Source of the DNA: Cydia pomonella
Lineage: Eukaryota; Arthropoda; Insecta; Lepidoptera; Tortricidae
Length of the DNA: 64,000 bases
Reading direction: 5' to 3'
Assembly (NCBI RefSeq): GCF_033807575.1
Contig: NC_084729.1
Coordinates: forward strand, 6,138,001 to 6,202,000
The position numbers were made by a program, and so were the translations under genes. Positions 47,810 through 56,662 of this stretch are shown piece after piece; the stretch's first letter is position 1, and each line of letters starts with the position of its first letter. The notes beneath the pieces are model-generated. The model saw nothing but the letters and a program-made list of their open reading frames with translations, was not told the origin of the DNA and made no database searches.

Positions 47810-48450
47810 ATGTTACCAAAACGCTTATTAGTTTTGTAGTCGACATCTAATGTCGAGTAGCGGAATAGACGTTGCGACGAACGAAATGATTCATGCTCAA
47901 TAATTTTCAGCTAATATTATAACCAACCAGAACTCTATTTTCAACTCCTTCTGCTTGCAATATTAGTTGTAAATAGTTGACCAATACAATTTTCGTCAGT
48001 CGCCCCCCCCCCTTCCCCTTGGTGATATTTGGTGAGGTTCTTGGGTAGCCCCCCCTCCCCCACATAACCTCACGTGAATTTTTATTTTATTTTTTCATTC
48101 GACCTAATTTTAAGATAAATAGTATTGTATAGAGTAAATCTTGTTTATACTCGCTATTTTGAAGTGCCAAGTGAAGATTTATGTTTAACGAAACCGAGAA
48201 AAAGTATGTACTTAGTAGATATTTTTTCTCAGTTTCGTTCACTACAGAAAAATACACGTGACCTCCCCCTACGTGATCTGTCGTGATTTTTTCTTGACCC
48301 CCCTGGGCCCCCCCCTATCGAACCTCGCGTGATTTGTGCATAAGCCCCAAGTAGCGGTAGTAATAATTCCGCTACTCGATGCTAGAAATCGACTACGAAA
48401 ATAACAAACGTTTTGGTACCAAAACTGATGTATGGGGTGTGCACTCCTCC
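47810..48450. mobile_element. Foldback MITE family FB-A copy split by a C-rich insertion
   Basis: The left arm begins TATGTTACCAAAACGC and the right arm ends GGTACCAAAACTGATGTATG. The middle is interrupted at GTCAGTCGC, before AAGTAGCGG, by about 345 bp (48001-48345). Confidence 0.7.
48001..48345. mobile_element. C-rich-ended insertion with strong internal hairpin
   Basis: Runs of C mark both ends (CCCCCCCCCC near 48004 and CCCCCCC near 48308). Inside are CCTCACGTGAATT and AACCTCGCGTGATT as inexact repeats, and a stem of AACGAAACCGAGAAAAA against TTTTTTCTCAGTTTCGTT at about 48187-48239. The element class is unknown to me. Confidence 0.5.
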
Positions 48451-48780
48451 TGCTCTCCCTCTACGTTAACAATAAAAGTTTTTTATTAGTAACTTGTCTT
48501 TATTCTACCTCTGTATCTTTAAGTACTTAAATAAAAGTAAACAAACAATTTGTACATTTTCGGGTAGTTATAACATTTATTGGTCAACCAACCAATCGCC
48601 TGGATCTGTGACTGAACGACCTGACTTTAACCGACATTATTTGATCATGTAATCTTTTCATCTACCCTCAACTGACTTCAGAAGCCATTTGAGGGTAGAT
48701 TTTGTTTACTTTTATCTAAATACCTAAAGATACAGAGTATACTGACAAAATTGGTTTTCCTGACCTACACTTATACTTAC

Positions 48781-48897
48781 TCTGGTTCCAGTTCCTCTCG
48801 GGTTCTACCTCGTGGTTGTTAAAGAACACCTCATCGGCCTGTCTCTTCAGTCTGCTATCCTCTTCTAGCCCGTCGCTGTCGAAACGGTCGCGGAGAA
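48781..48897 (-). CDS. Yellow-family gene, exon 2 (acidic linker with RLKR site)
   Basis: The acceptor is CATTGCAG ending at 48898 and the donor GTAAGT begins at 48780. The exon is 117 nt, phase 1 at both ends. It encodes residues 47-85: LLRDRFDSDGLEEDSRLKRQ then ADEVFFNNHEVEPERNWNQ. RLKR at 62-65 fits the furin-type R-X-K-R pattern, so the secreted protein may be processed here. It joins exon 1 at C|TT (Leu) and exon 3 at A|GT (Ser). Confidence 0.78.
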
Positions 48898-49094
48898 CTG
48901 CAATGAAAAGTCAAATGCTTTAAACATTATCATTATATGCCAAAAATAAATAAGTATTATTGCGACATTCTTACACAAATTGACTAAGTCCCACGATAAA
49001 CCAAAAAGGCTTGAGTTGAGGGTACTTAGACAACGATATATATAATATATACATATTTAAATACATAGAAAATATCCATGACTCAGGAATAAAT

Positions 49095-49195
49095 ACCTGT
49101 GATCATCATACAAATGCATGTCCTTACCGGCATTCGAATCCAGGACCATCGGCTTCATAGGCAGGGTCACTACCCACTAGGCCAGACCGGTCTTA
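49095..49195 (-). mobile_element. tRNA-derived SINE head (fragment)
   Basis: On the minus strand TGGCCTAGTGGG (A box) is followed by CCTGGATTCGAATGCCGG (B box region). A sister fragment lies at 50345-50445. It is not a tRNA gene: there is no folded acceptor or anticodon arms. Confidence 0.65.
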
Positions 49196-49344
49196 TTATT
49201 AAGCTAAACCCGAATCAAAATGATTCGAGCCTCTGACTAAAGACTATCAATAGTTTTAAAATAAGTAAAGAAAATAGGCGGTTATTGTATTATTTGTGTA
49301 TACCTAATACTTAACTCAAGAATTTCATGTTGGTACATACATAA

Positions 49345-49468
49345 AAATTTTCGTCAGTCGCGTCACTCGTGACATCTGGTGTCAAGTAGCGGTACTGATA
49401 ATATCCACTACTTGGATGTCGACTACGAAAATAACCCGCGTAAGAAAACTGATGTATGGAGTTAGCAC
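49345..49468. mobile_element. Foldback MITE family FB-A, partial copy
   Basis: CGTCAGTCGCGTCACTCGTG, CATCTGGTGTCAAGTAGCGG and AACTGATGTATGGAGTTAGC match the right half of 45617-45982. Confidence 0.7.
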
Positions 49469-49755
49469 TATCTTTACTTATTACTCTATGGTCTGATAAG
49501 TCTAAAAAAAGGAAAAAACCCGAAACAATGACGTCAGATACCTATCGATTACTTGGAATTATATAATCTGATAATTTACTCAAACATTAGTTCATTTAAA
49601 TACATTATTAGCATAAATGTGTTACTTTGTGATGGTAACATGAATTATTTGTTTATGTATTGCGCAATGTTGCTAATAATCTTGCACAGTATGCACTTAA
49701 AGTTATTGTACTTATATACCAAGCTTTTATTGATTATGAAAGATATGTGTAAAAT

Positions 49756-50075
49756 AATAAATAATAATAATTTAGCCTATATACGTCCCACTGCTGGGCA
49801 CAGGCCTCCTCCCATGCGCGAGAGGGCTCGGGCTATAGTCCCCACGCTAGCCCAATGAGGATTAGGGACTACACATACACCTTTGAATTACTTCGCAGAT
49901 GTAAGCAGGTTTGCTCACGATGTTTTTCTTCACCGAAAAGCTAGTGGTAAATATCTAATGATATTTCGGACATGAGTTCCGAAAAACTCATTGGTACGAG
50001 TCAGGATTTGAACCTGCGACCTTCGGATTCCAAGTCGGACGTCATACCCACTCGGCCACCACCCCTTATGGGCCT
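49756..50075 (-). mobile_element. tRNA-derived SINE with LINE-like 3' end
   Basis: On the minus strand the head has TGGCCGAGTGG (A box, 50048-50058) and GGTTCAAATCC (B box, 50004-50014). The body follows with TCGGTGAAGAAAAACATCG, and the tail GCCCAGCAGTGGGACGTATA ends in an ATT microsatellite (49756-49772). This body and tail are abundant in moth and butterfly genomes. A 101-codon plus-strand frame that runs into it is not a gene. Confidence 0.85.
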
Positions 50076-50106
50076 TATGTGTACAATCTAAGAAAAAATC
50101 ACGCTC

Positions 50107-50220
50107 CCTAGTTTGATAGCGCCAATAGGGAGCGTGCATAAACTGTAGGGGGCAGAACAGGAGACGTCAGATTTTTGGCGCGAGGTGTAAATGTAAAGTT
50201 TATGCTTCCAATGTAGCCCA
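50107..50220. repeat. Interspersed repeat (GGGAGCGTGCATAA family)
   Basis: AGGGAGCGTGCATAAACTG, CAGATTTTTGGCGCGAGG and TGTAAATGTAAAGTTTATG recur in related form at 59308-59390. It also continues to CACAAGATGGC and GCCGCAAGATG (50220-50343), which look like two copies of one short motif. Confidence 0.55.
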
Positions 50221-50344
50221 CAAGATGGCAAACCCTACTATGCACAAGAAAATGTACGAGAATGGTAGATGGCACCACTTGCTTTGGCGTGAAGTTTGTG
50301 TACAATGTACATGTTTATGTTTCCGATTTAGGCCGCAAGATGAA

Positions 50345-50445
50345 AGAACAAATATCTGTGCTCATCACACAAATAAATGCTCTTACCAGGATTCGAATCC
50401 AGGACCATCGGCTTCATACTCATAGACAGGGTCACTACCCAGTAA
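50345..50445 (-). mobile_element. tRNA-derived SINE head (second fragment)
   Basis: Shares ATTCGAATCCAGGACCATCG, GGCTTCATA and CAGGGTCACTACCCA with the fragment at 49095-49195, but the A box end is cut. Confidence 0.6.
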
Positions 50446-50819
50446 TAGTGTGTAATGACGTAATTAAAACGAATGAATTTTGAATGAAAATCTATTAAAA
50501 TATTTTATAATGAGGACTACGTTTGTATGAAAAAGCGATTCCGCACGGGACCGCTAATACTTTCGTCTTAAACGACACAAATGCTCTTTTTACACACATC
50601 TTGCTAGCGATGTACATGTCTGTCTACGATGAGGAAAACGTTAAAAGATCGTAAACATTTCTGAGATGCACTAGTCGTGAGTCGTGATTGACCGTGACCT
50701 TAGTGATAATTGTATGTTGACCATAAACCTATTTGTACAAAACCGCTAATGAACTACCCATAAGTACTATACGAAAAACGATGTGCATTTATGTCTCGAA
50801 CAACTTATGTGGTGAATAA
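50446..50819. other. Intron 1 sequence, nothing recognised
   Basis: No exon-like frame, repeat family or RNA gene that I can support. Confidence 0.4.
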
Positions 50820-51480
50820 GCAAATTGTATTTTTCTGTTGTCCGTGTGGAAGGCGTCAACTTTCAGCACGTTGCGCCAAACGAAGTTCCCGCTTGCCGGC
50901 TCCGTCGAACAGAAAAATTGTATAAATACCTAATTGAAAAAACTGTAAAAATTGTTTAAGCACTCTACTTTTCATTTCGAATACGAGGAAAGTAAAATAC
51001 ATGTGCATGAGTCGGATTCGCGCACCGCGGATTCCGTACAAAACTGTAGGTATATATTATTATATGATGTAACTAAAAATTTACGGTTTTTGCAATTTTT
51101 CCTTTATCAGTGCTATAAGACGTTGCTTCGTACCAAGATTCTGAGTTCACGGGAAGTACCCTTTAGGTTTGATGATTCCCTTGCGAGTGTCGAAAGTTAG
51201 CCGATATAAACGGCTGTATCTTTTGATTGCGTTGGCTTAGAAGTTAAATTTTTTCACAGCTCCAAGGGACAGTAGACCTGAGTATTTGATATAAATTCCA
51301 GCTTGATACCTCCACGCGTTCCTGAGAAGAAGGGTCTTGATACCTTGTGGAGTGTATCCTTTCCTTTAAAGTGTTTCTACGAAGCGTATTCGTAGAAGGC
51401 TGTATTAGTGCGAGCGGCAACCGCAAGATCCGCTAACGTCATCTGACGACCTTTGGCAGTACATCATTCAATATAGGATT
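50820..51480. repeat. Interspersed repeat (GTTAGCCGATATAAACGG family)
   Basis: Contains ATGAGTCGGATTCGCGCACC, AGTTAGCCGATATAAACGGC and ATACCTCCACGCGTTCCTGA, blocks I associate with a common lepidopteran interspersed repeat. Its class and true ends are not resolved from one copy, and no coding frame is convincing. Confidence 0.45.
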
Positions 51481-51609
51481 AATACCTAACATTTGCGACT
51501 AATGTAATTTTCTATCCTGGTTATCTTTGTATCAAACGACGTAAATGGGGTTACCTTTGAAACAGTCTGCCGAGAACTGTCAGTCATACAGGAATTGGCA
51601 GACAAGTTT

Positions 51610-51990
51610 TTTTCTTGGCGAACGAAAAGTCTAATGCTCAACAATTTTCAGCTAATATCCATTATAACTGGATTTACCGGAACTCTATTTTCAAGACCTG
51701 CTTGTACAGTCAAGGTATTAAATATCGACACGGACAAAATGCCAAAAATATGTATACACTACTTTAATGTATAGTCAATAAGGTCGTGTGTACATATTTT
51801 TGGCACTTTGTCCGTGTCGATATTTAATACCTTGACTGTAATATTAGTTGCAAATTGTTTTAGCAATACATTTTTGTCAGTCGCGACACTTCCTGACATC
51901 TGGTGTTAAGTTGTGGTACTGATAAATCCACTATTTGACGCTAGATGGCGACTGCGAAATAACTCGCGTTTTGGTCAGAAACCTGATGTA
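51610..51990. mobile_element. Foldback MITE family FB-A copy with a nested foldback MITE
   Basis: GGCGAACGAAAAGTCTAATG and ACTCTATTTTCAAGACC on the left, and ATATTAGTTGCAAATTG and GTCAGTCGCGACACTTCC on the right, are one element split by 51705-51840. Confidence 0.75.
51705..51840. mobile_element. 136-bp foldback MITE (TACAGTCAAGG family), nested
   Basis: The arms TACAGTCAAGGTATTAAATA and TATTTAATACCTTGACTGTA are perfect inverses and continue through CGACACGGACAAA...TTTGTCCGTGTCG. The loop is about 30 bp. It sits inside an FB-A copy. Confidence 0.88.
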
Positions 51991-52976
51991 TTGAGTTAGA
52001 ACCTTATCCTTAATTATTATTATATGCTATTATACAATTTCATCTAACAAACTGATGTGCTAAGCTACTATTTACGGCCGAATAACAACAGGAAATAATT
52101 GATTCACCAATTTGTTGGTATGTAAAACAGTAAAACACGAGTTCACAGGCAATCTTCAAATAAGCAAGTTTGGCAAAAGGTCAATGCCCCGATCCCAGTA
52201 ATACATTTAAAGGACACGTCTGGTTTTACCGTTTGTTAAATGGTCAATGCATTTAAAACCGCTAGCGTTTTGCAAAGGCAAAGCGACTGCCATCTGACCT
52301 TCCAAACTCTCAAACTATATCCTTACTTAATTTCATCTATACCACTGAACCGATTTAGATGAAATTTGGTATGAACATAGTTTGAATCCTGGAGAAGGAC
52401 ATAAGAAAGTTTTTATTATGGAAATCATCCCAAATGAGGGTGGAAAGGGGGGTGGAATTTATTATGAAAGTACCTACTGCAGTCCCTTTTAATTCTAGGT
52501 AGACGAAGTCGTATACAAAAACTAGTTAGTTATAATCATGATATTTTTAGTTTTTAGACGTATCATTGAATATTTGTTTTCACTGTTTATGTTATTTTAT
52601 AGATAACTGACTTACCATTTCATACCATTTCATTTCATACGGCGAGTGTTTAGCTTCACTCCGTGTGTTTGTTGTTTCCCAGTATCTGGTTGAAATGAAA
52701 TCGAGCACCTATACCTACTGTTCCCATGACAATGCAGTAACAGACTGACTAAATAGGTAAACAAACCTAGTTGGATAGTCTGTTATTGCTACTAATGTTT
52801 ATGTTCGCTTAATGTTTCTAGTCTGCCTATCTAAAGCTATTAAGTACAATTGTTTGTAAGAAATCGCACTCGCACTATAAATATAGCTATAAATCAAGTA
52901 AGCAATAACTTACTTAACAATGTTGGAGGGTAGAATAAGTTTTCTGCCAACAAACTGCTATGCAGTTTGGCAGATA
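51991..52976. other. Intron 1 sequence with a short interspersed repeat at 52310-52460
   Basis: 52310-52460 contains CCACTGAACCGATTTAGATG and TGAAATTTGGTATGAACATA, a block common in insect interspersed repeats. The rest is AT-rich with no supported gene. The foot of the exon 1 duplication begins near 53030. Confidence 0.4.
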
Positions 52977-53029
52977 AGTGATCATAGCCGATGTAACTTC
53001 GCTTTTATAAATAAATTAAAAAATACCTT

Positions 53030-53515
53030 GTGTATTCCGTGCGCCGCGATCGCCGCGCACCCAAGCAATATTGTAGTTATATATGAAGACTCACGTGTCT
53101 GTCCGTTGATGTTGAAAGTCATCTGCTTCCAAGCGAACACTTCTCTGAAATTACCAAACTGGCGTTCGACCTGCTGCGCGTGCGCGCCGTGCGCCGCGCA
53201 CGCAAACAATATTGTAGTTATATATGAAGACTCACGTGTCTGGTCGTTGATGTTGAAAGTCATCTGCTTCCAAGCGAACACTTCTCTGAAATTACCAAAC
53301 TGGCGTTCGACCTGCTGCGCGTGCGCGCCGTGCGCCGCGCACGCAAACAATATTGTAGTTATATATGAAGACTCACGTGTCTGTCCGTTGATGTTGAAAG
53401 TCATCTGCTTCCATGCGAACACTTCTCTGAAGTTGCCAATCCGGCGTTCCACCTGCTGCGCGAGCGCACCGTGTGCCGCGAGTGCCGCGCACGCAAGCAG
53501 TATTGCCCTATGCAT
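53030..53515 (-). repeat. 141-bp tandem repeat of exon 1 end plus intron 1 start
   Basis: TTGTAGTTATATATGAAGAC recurs at 53071, 53212 and 53353, a period of 141 bp (47 codons). Each unit holds the sequence for QQVER-GNFREVFAWKQM, FNIN(G/D)QT and a GTGAGT donor. A fourth, partial unit at about 53030-53070 keeps only the signal-peptide-like part (LLGCAAIAAHG). The unit is open on both strands. Confidence 0.92.
53377..53515 (-). CDS. Yellow-family gene, exon 1 (signal peptide)
   Basis: The ATG is at 53515-53513 and the exon ends in ACAC|GTGAGT with the donor GT at 53376-53375, phase 1. It encodes residues 1-46: MHRAILLACAALAAHGALAQ is a signal peptide with likely cleavage near residue 19 or 20, followed by VERRIGNFREVFAWKQMTF, like the short WK-containing start of yellow proteins. 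The codon split C|TT joins exon 2. Only this copy of the 141-bp repeat has the initiator Met. If splicing used the donors at 53235 or 53094, the exon would gain 47 or 94 codons in frame. Confidence 0.82.
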
Positions 53516-53589
53516 GTTTTATGGCTGAATCTGAAATAGAAAGATTTTTTACACATTTTTCCAGTACACGGAATAATAGTAAGACAGGC

Positions 53590-53619
53590 AGGCACTTTTG
53601 TAAATTTACAAAAGTGCCT
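53590..53619. promoter_or_regulatory. Perfect 30-bp palindrome upstream of the yellow start codon
   Basis: AGGCACTTTTGTAAA followed by its exact reverse complement TTTACAAAAGTGCCT, with no loop, 75 bp upstream of the exon 1 ATG on the minus strand. It could be a binding site dyad, a hairpin in the 5' leader, or the tip of a small foldback element. Function is not shown. Confidence 0.4.
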
Positions 53620-54069
53620 GTCAAAAATCAAAAATTGTTTATATGTATTTTAATTATTTAGTGCTTATTTCCATTCATGCATTGACTGATTTCCACTAGT
53701 CATATGTTTTAAATAAAACGCGATAATAAATAGCGATCCAGCGAGGAAATGCTGCCAGCATTCTCGGCACCATGCCACGTGGGCCCCTTGTTTTAGATTT
53801 AAATTTTTAGTTTTATTGTAGTTTTAGTTTAGTTAATTGTATTTTATTTGTATAATTTTAATTATTGTAATTGTATATTTAAAGGCCTCATTTCATTATA
53901 CATAATTGTGTTACAAAATAGTGGAATAAAACTAGTTTTCGCAAAATGCTTGGGTGAAAAAAAGTTTTCACTAAATACCTCAAAATTAATTTCAGTGGAA
54001 ACTAGTAGGTACCAGACACAAATTTATTTATTTGTTGTTTAATAAGTTTTTTGACACAAAAAGTTCATT
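53620..54069. other. AT-rich upstream region of the yellow gene; nothing firmly recognised
   Basis: Would contain the promoter if transcription starts close to exon 1. I see no convincing TATA box or initiator and no repeat family that I can name. Confidence 0.35.
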
Positions 54070-54320
54070 TTTGATACAAGCTTTTATTGCCGACTGTATT
54101 TTTCTCTCAACAGGCAAATAACACTAATCGAGACGATTCTAACAATCCTAATAACAATTAGGTTGCATTGTTTTATCACAGAGTTCCTATGGCCACCTCC
54201 TGTCTCCATCATCAGATCAGCTCGATGATATAATATTGCATTGTCAACAAACTTACATACATATATATGTGAAGTTTTAGCTAGGTATAATTTAGCTTGC
54301 AAGACCCAAACATACTACCT
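54070..54320. repeat. Interspersed repeat (CATCATCAGATCAGCTCGATG family)
   Basis: GAGTTCCTATGGCCACCTCC, CTCCATCATCAGATCAGC and TATTGCATTGTCAACAAAC resemble a block found repeatedly in moth genomes. No frame of note. Confidence 0.4.
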
Positions 54321-54985
54321 ATAGCAAGATTAATAAAAGCTTGTAAAATAAAGCAATTCCCAAGCAATAGAGGTGACGAATAGGGCTGTCAACTATTGGA
54401 ATTGACTTGACATACTCTAGGACATATACCTACCTTACCGTGTTGCAGGTGTTCTTTTGAATTCCGTTAATTTCTATGATATATTCCTGGGCTTCAATTA
54501 AGTAGAGTTCTTAAAGACACCAGTATTCTAATTAACTACATTTTGAAGTTAACTAATAATTTAATTTTATCTGATAAGACCCTATTTAATGTTTAATACA
54601 AGTTCATAAATTTGCTACTAAATTAGTATATCATATAGTTTGGTAATGATATACTTGTCATGGTTTTTAATTGTTTGGTTGACTAAAATATAATGACTGT
54701 ATTACAATAACGCTATAAGCAGCACTCACTATTTTCTTTAAAAACTATAAAAAAATACACATTTACAATAATAAACTATGTCTATACTTTCTTTAAATGT
54801 ACTTAGCCTTACGCCGACGTTAACGTAATTCAATAAAAACACCGTGTATATCCAATAGGATGCATTCTTAAAATAAACATGATTAAATATTACGACCGCG
54901 TGCAATACCTACACACAACATGTTAAGGCAGCTTATCAAGTATGTAAAACACGTAGGCTATATTACTTAATAGTTGTACACTTTT
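54321..54985. other. AT-rich intergenic sequence, nothing recognised
   Basis: No frame, repeat or RNA gene that I can support. Confidence 0.4.
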
Positions 54986-55054
54986 TTTTAGTTGCTACTC
55001 AGAATCACTAGGGGTCCTGCCCGCGTAGCCAACATGCCAATCGTCAACGCAACC

Positions 55055-55352
55055 GATGTCGCGGCAAACAAAAAGTCTAATGCTCAAAGATTTTCATTTA
55101 ATATTATAACCAGAGTAAGCGTAGGAGTTTATAGAGTTCCGGTTACTCTAGTTATAATATTAGCGGAAAATCGTTAAGTATCGTAATCGTTATTAGTCTT
55201 TTTGTTTGCCGCGACATCTATTGACGAGTAGCAGTACTGAGAGCTAGTTCCGCACCTTGACGCTAGATGTAGACTACGAAATTAATAGTAGGTATTTATG
55301 GTAACAAAACCGTTGTATGGAGTGAGCACTCTTGGTCTTCTTAATTCTATTT
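55055..55352. mobile_element. Foldback MITE family FB-A, left-truncated copy inside another inverted repeat
   Basis: GTCGCGGCAAACAAAAAGTC pairs with GACT...TTTTTGTTTGCCGCGAC, and the right end is CCGTTGTATGGAGTGAGCAC and CTTGGTCTTCTTAATTC. It is bracketed by GCCCGCGTAGCCAACATGCC (55019) and GGCATGCGGGC (about 55442), an imperfect inverted pair that suggests an outer element. Confidence 0.7.
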
Positions 55353-55744
55353 GGCGTAGCGTAGTCATCTCTCTCTATAACTCTTCCATATATGTGCGAC
55401 AGTGACTGTTGCGTTTCGTTCGCTACGGAGCGTTAACAATTGGCATGCGGGCTGGACCGCTCAACAATCCTATTTCGTCGCCTTCTTAACTTGACATTAT
55501 TGTCATATGGTTCACTGTTCTGATTTCTCAACATTCCATATTCCTATTTGGTCCATGGTGCATTGATGGAGGTAAATGCAATAGTAGGTAGGTAAATTAA
55601 AAGTGCCGATGTTGTCTTATTTAGTCAGGATAATGGATAGCACAATTATGTTGACCAGCTGGCACTGTGGTCATAATAGGAATGTATACGATTACGATCT
55701 AGGACTGTAGTCAAAATAGTACCTAATAAGGATCACGATTTAGG

Positions 55745-55960
55745 AATAGTATGCTGGCGAAACGCTCACTTATGGAGAATAACTGGACAAGCACCGTTAC
55801 ATAAGGAGATCCAAACGCGCAAATGGCATTGGATTGGGCATATCCTCAGGAAGCCTGACATCCACCTATCCAAAGTAGCCCAGACCTGGAAGATGCCCGG
55901 AAAACGTAAACATGATCGACCTAAATCTACTTGGTGCCGTTCCGGAGCAAGAGTTGGGTG
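55745..55960 (+). pseudogene. Degenerate LINE RT C-terminal fragment
   Basis: On the plus strand LWRITGQAPLHKEIQTRKW, HWIGHILRKPDIHLSKVA, QTWKMPGKRKHDRPKSTW match the conserved end of a LINE polyprotein (IGH-LR...GKR--GRP--TW). The frame then shifts into 55912-56151. It is too short and damaged to be functional. Confidence 0.75.
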
Positions 55961-56164
55961 TATTGGGGATGGGGTGGGAGGAGTTTACCCAAGCTGCCCA
56001 GGACCGGAGTCAGTGGAAGAAAATGCTGAAGACATGGCATTGTGGACGATTTGTTAAAAGAATTGAACGAAGCGGTCCTGAGCCACCTCTAGTTCTTTCG
56101 ATTCTATTCAATATATTTATTGCATCTATGGTAGGTACACAGGTTACATAATAGCTTGTTTATG

Positions 56165-56280
56165 ATATAGTAGGCAAACGAGCAGACGGATCACCTGATG
56201 GTAAGCGGTTACTGCCGCCCATGGACACCTGCAACACCAGAGGGGTTGTAAGTGCGTTGCCAGCCTTTAAGAGGGAAGAA
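56165..56280 (-). mobile_element. LINE 3' end fragment
   Basis: GCAGACGGATCACCTGATGG, TAAGCGGTTACTGCCGCCCA and GGACACCTGCAACACCAGAG match the 3' part of the fragment at 46054-46345 and include the same codons for NPSGVAGVHG-type residues. Confidence 0.7.
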
Positions 56281-56426
56281 TAGCTTTGCGATCCTAACGA
56301 AATAATGGTACTTTTCCTGTGAAATTCCATTTCGTGCGAAAACGGTTTCCACTGACTAAATCCTAACAAATCACTTTGATTTTGATGTCGATCGCTTCAG
56401 CATAATATATTTTAGGTTTATAGGTT

Positions 56427-56662
56427 CCGTAAAACCACCCAACTATAGTCCAAAGCTCCCAACTATGGTCCACAAATAAACTCAATTTTTCTCGTTCAGG
56501 TGTGTATTTTACTATATTTTTGTAGTTCTAAGGCAAGGATGTTTATAAATGGAAGGTAAAACTAGGAGTAAACCAAAAGGAACATTGGTATAGATACTAA
56601 ATTGCCTTTCGAACTTGTGGACCATAGTTGCAGTATTGGACTATAGTTGTGTAGTTTTACGG
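56427..56662. mobile_element. 236-bp TIR MITE (CCGTAAAACCAC family)
   Basis: The left end CCGTAAAACCACCCAACTAT pairs with the right end ATAGTTGTGTAGTTTTACGG. The similarity continues for about 50 bp (AACTATGGTCCACAA against TTGTGGACCATAGTT). No frame inside. Confidence 0.8.

Larger units (their letters stand above)
42051..53515 (-). other. Yellow/MRJP-family gene, 5' part (six coding exons, 3' part missing)
   Basis: I joined the exons by hand. Each has an AG acceptor and GT donor on the minus strand, and all five internal joins are phase 1. They give 216 continuous codons: signal peptide (1-20), short conserved start, acidic/basic linker with RLKR (62-65), Thr/Pro/Ser-rich linker (105-124), then the MRJP domain from about 126, with YNNVPMGV, LFIALPRRRHGIP and the hallmark RADQCGRLWMVDTG. 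Yellow proteins are secreted or extracellular and act in cuticle pigmentation or related roles. The particular subfamily (d, e, h, x and so on) is not resolved. The remaining MRJP domain, about two thirds, is not in the window. Confidence 0.85.

Noticed and set aside
49553..49858. Plus-strand 101-codon frame.
   Set aside because: Its C-terminal half runs into the SINE tail (CCCACTGCTGGGCACAGG) and it has no recognisable domain.
49990..50075. tRNA gene on the minus strand with good A and B boxes.
   Set aside because: The boxes belong to a tRNA-headed SINE with a body and microsatellite tail. No cloverleaf was worked out that would support a functional tRNA.
52982..53515. Treating the 177-codon minus-strand frame as a complete protein.
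   Set aside because: It reads through three splice donors into intron 1. The exon 2 join at phase 1 and the MRJP domain downstream make splicing the better model.
52920..53528. Plus-strand 202-codon frame with internal repeats.
   Set aside because: Antisense of the yellow exon 1 triplication, which explains the repeated residues; the minus-strand reading gives a signal peptide and joins the other exons in phase.
54992..55177. Plus-strand 61-codon frame.
   Set aside because: Overlaps a foldback MITE and has no domain.
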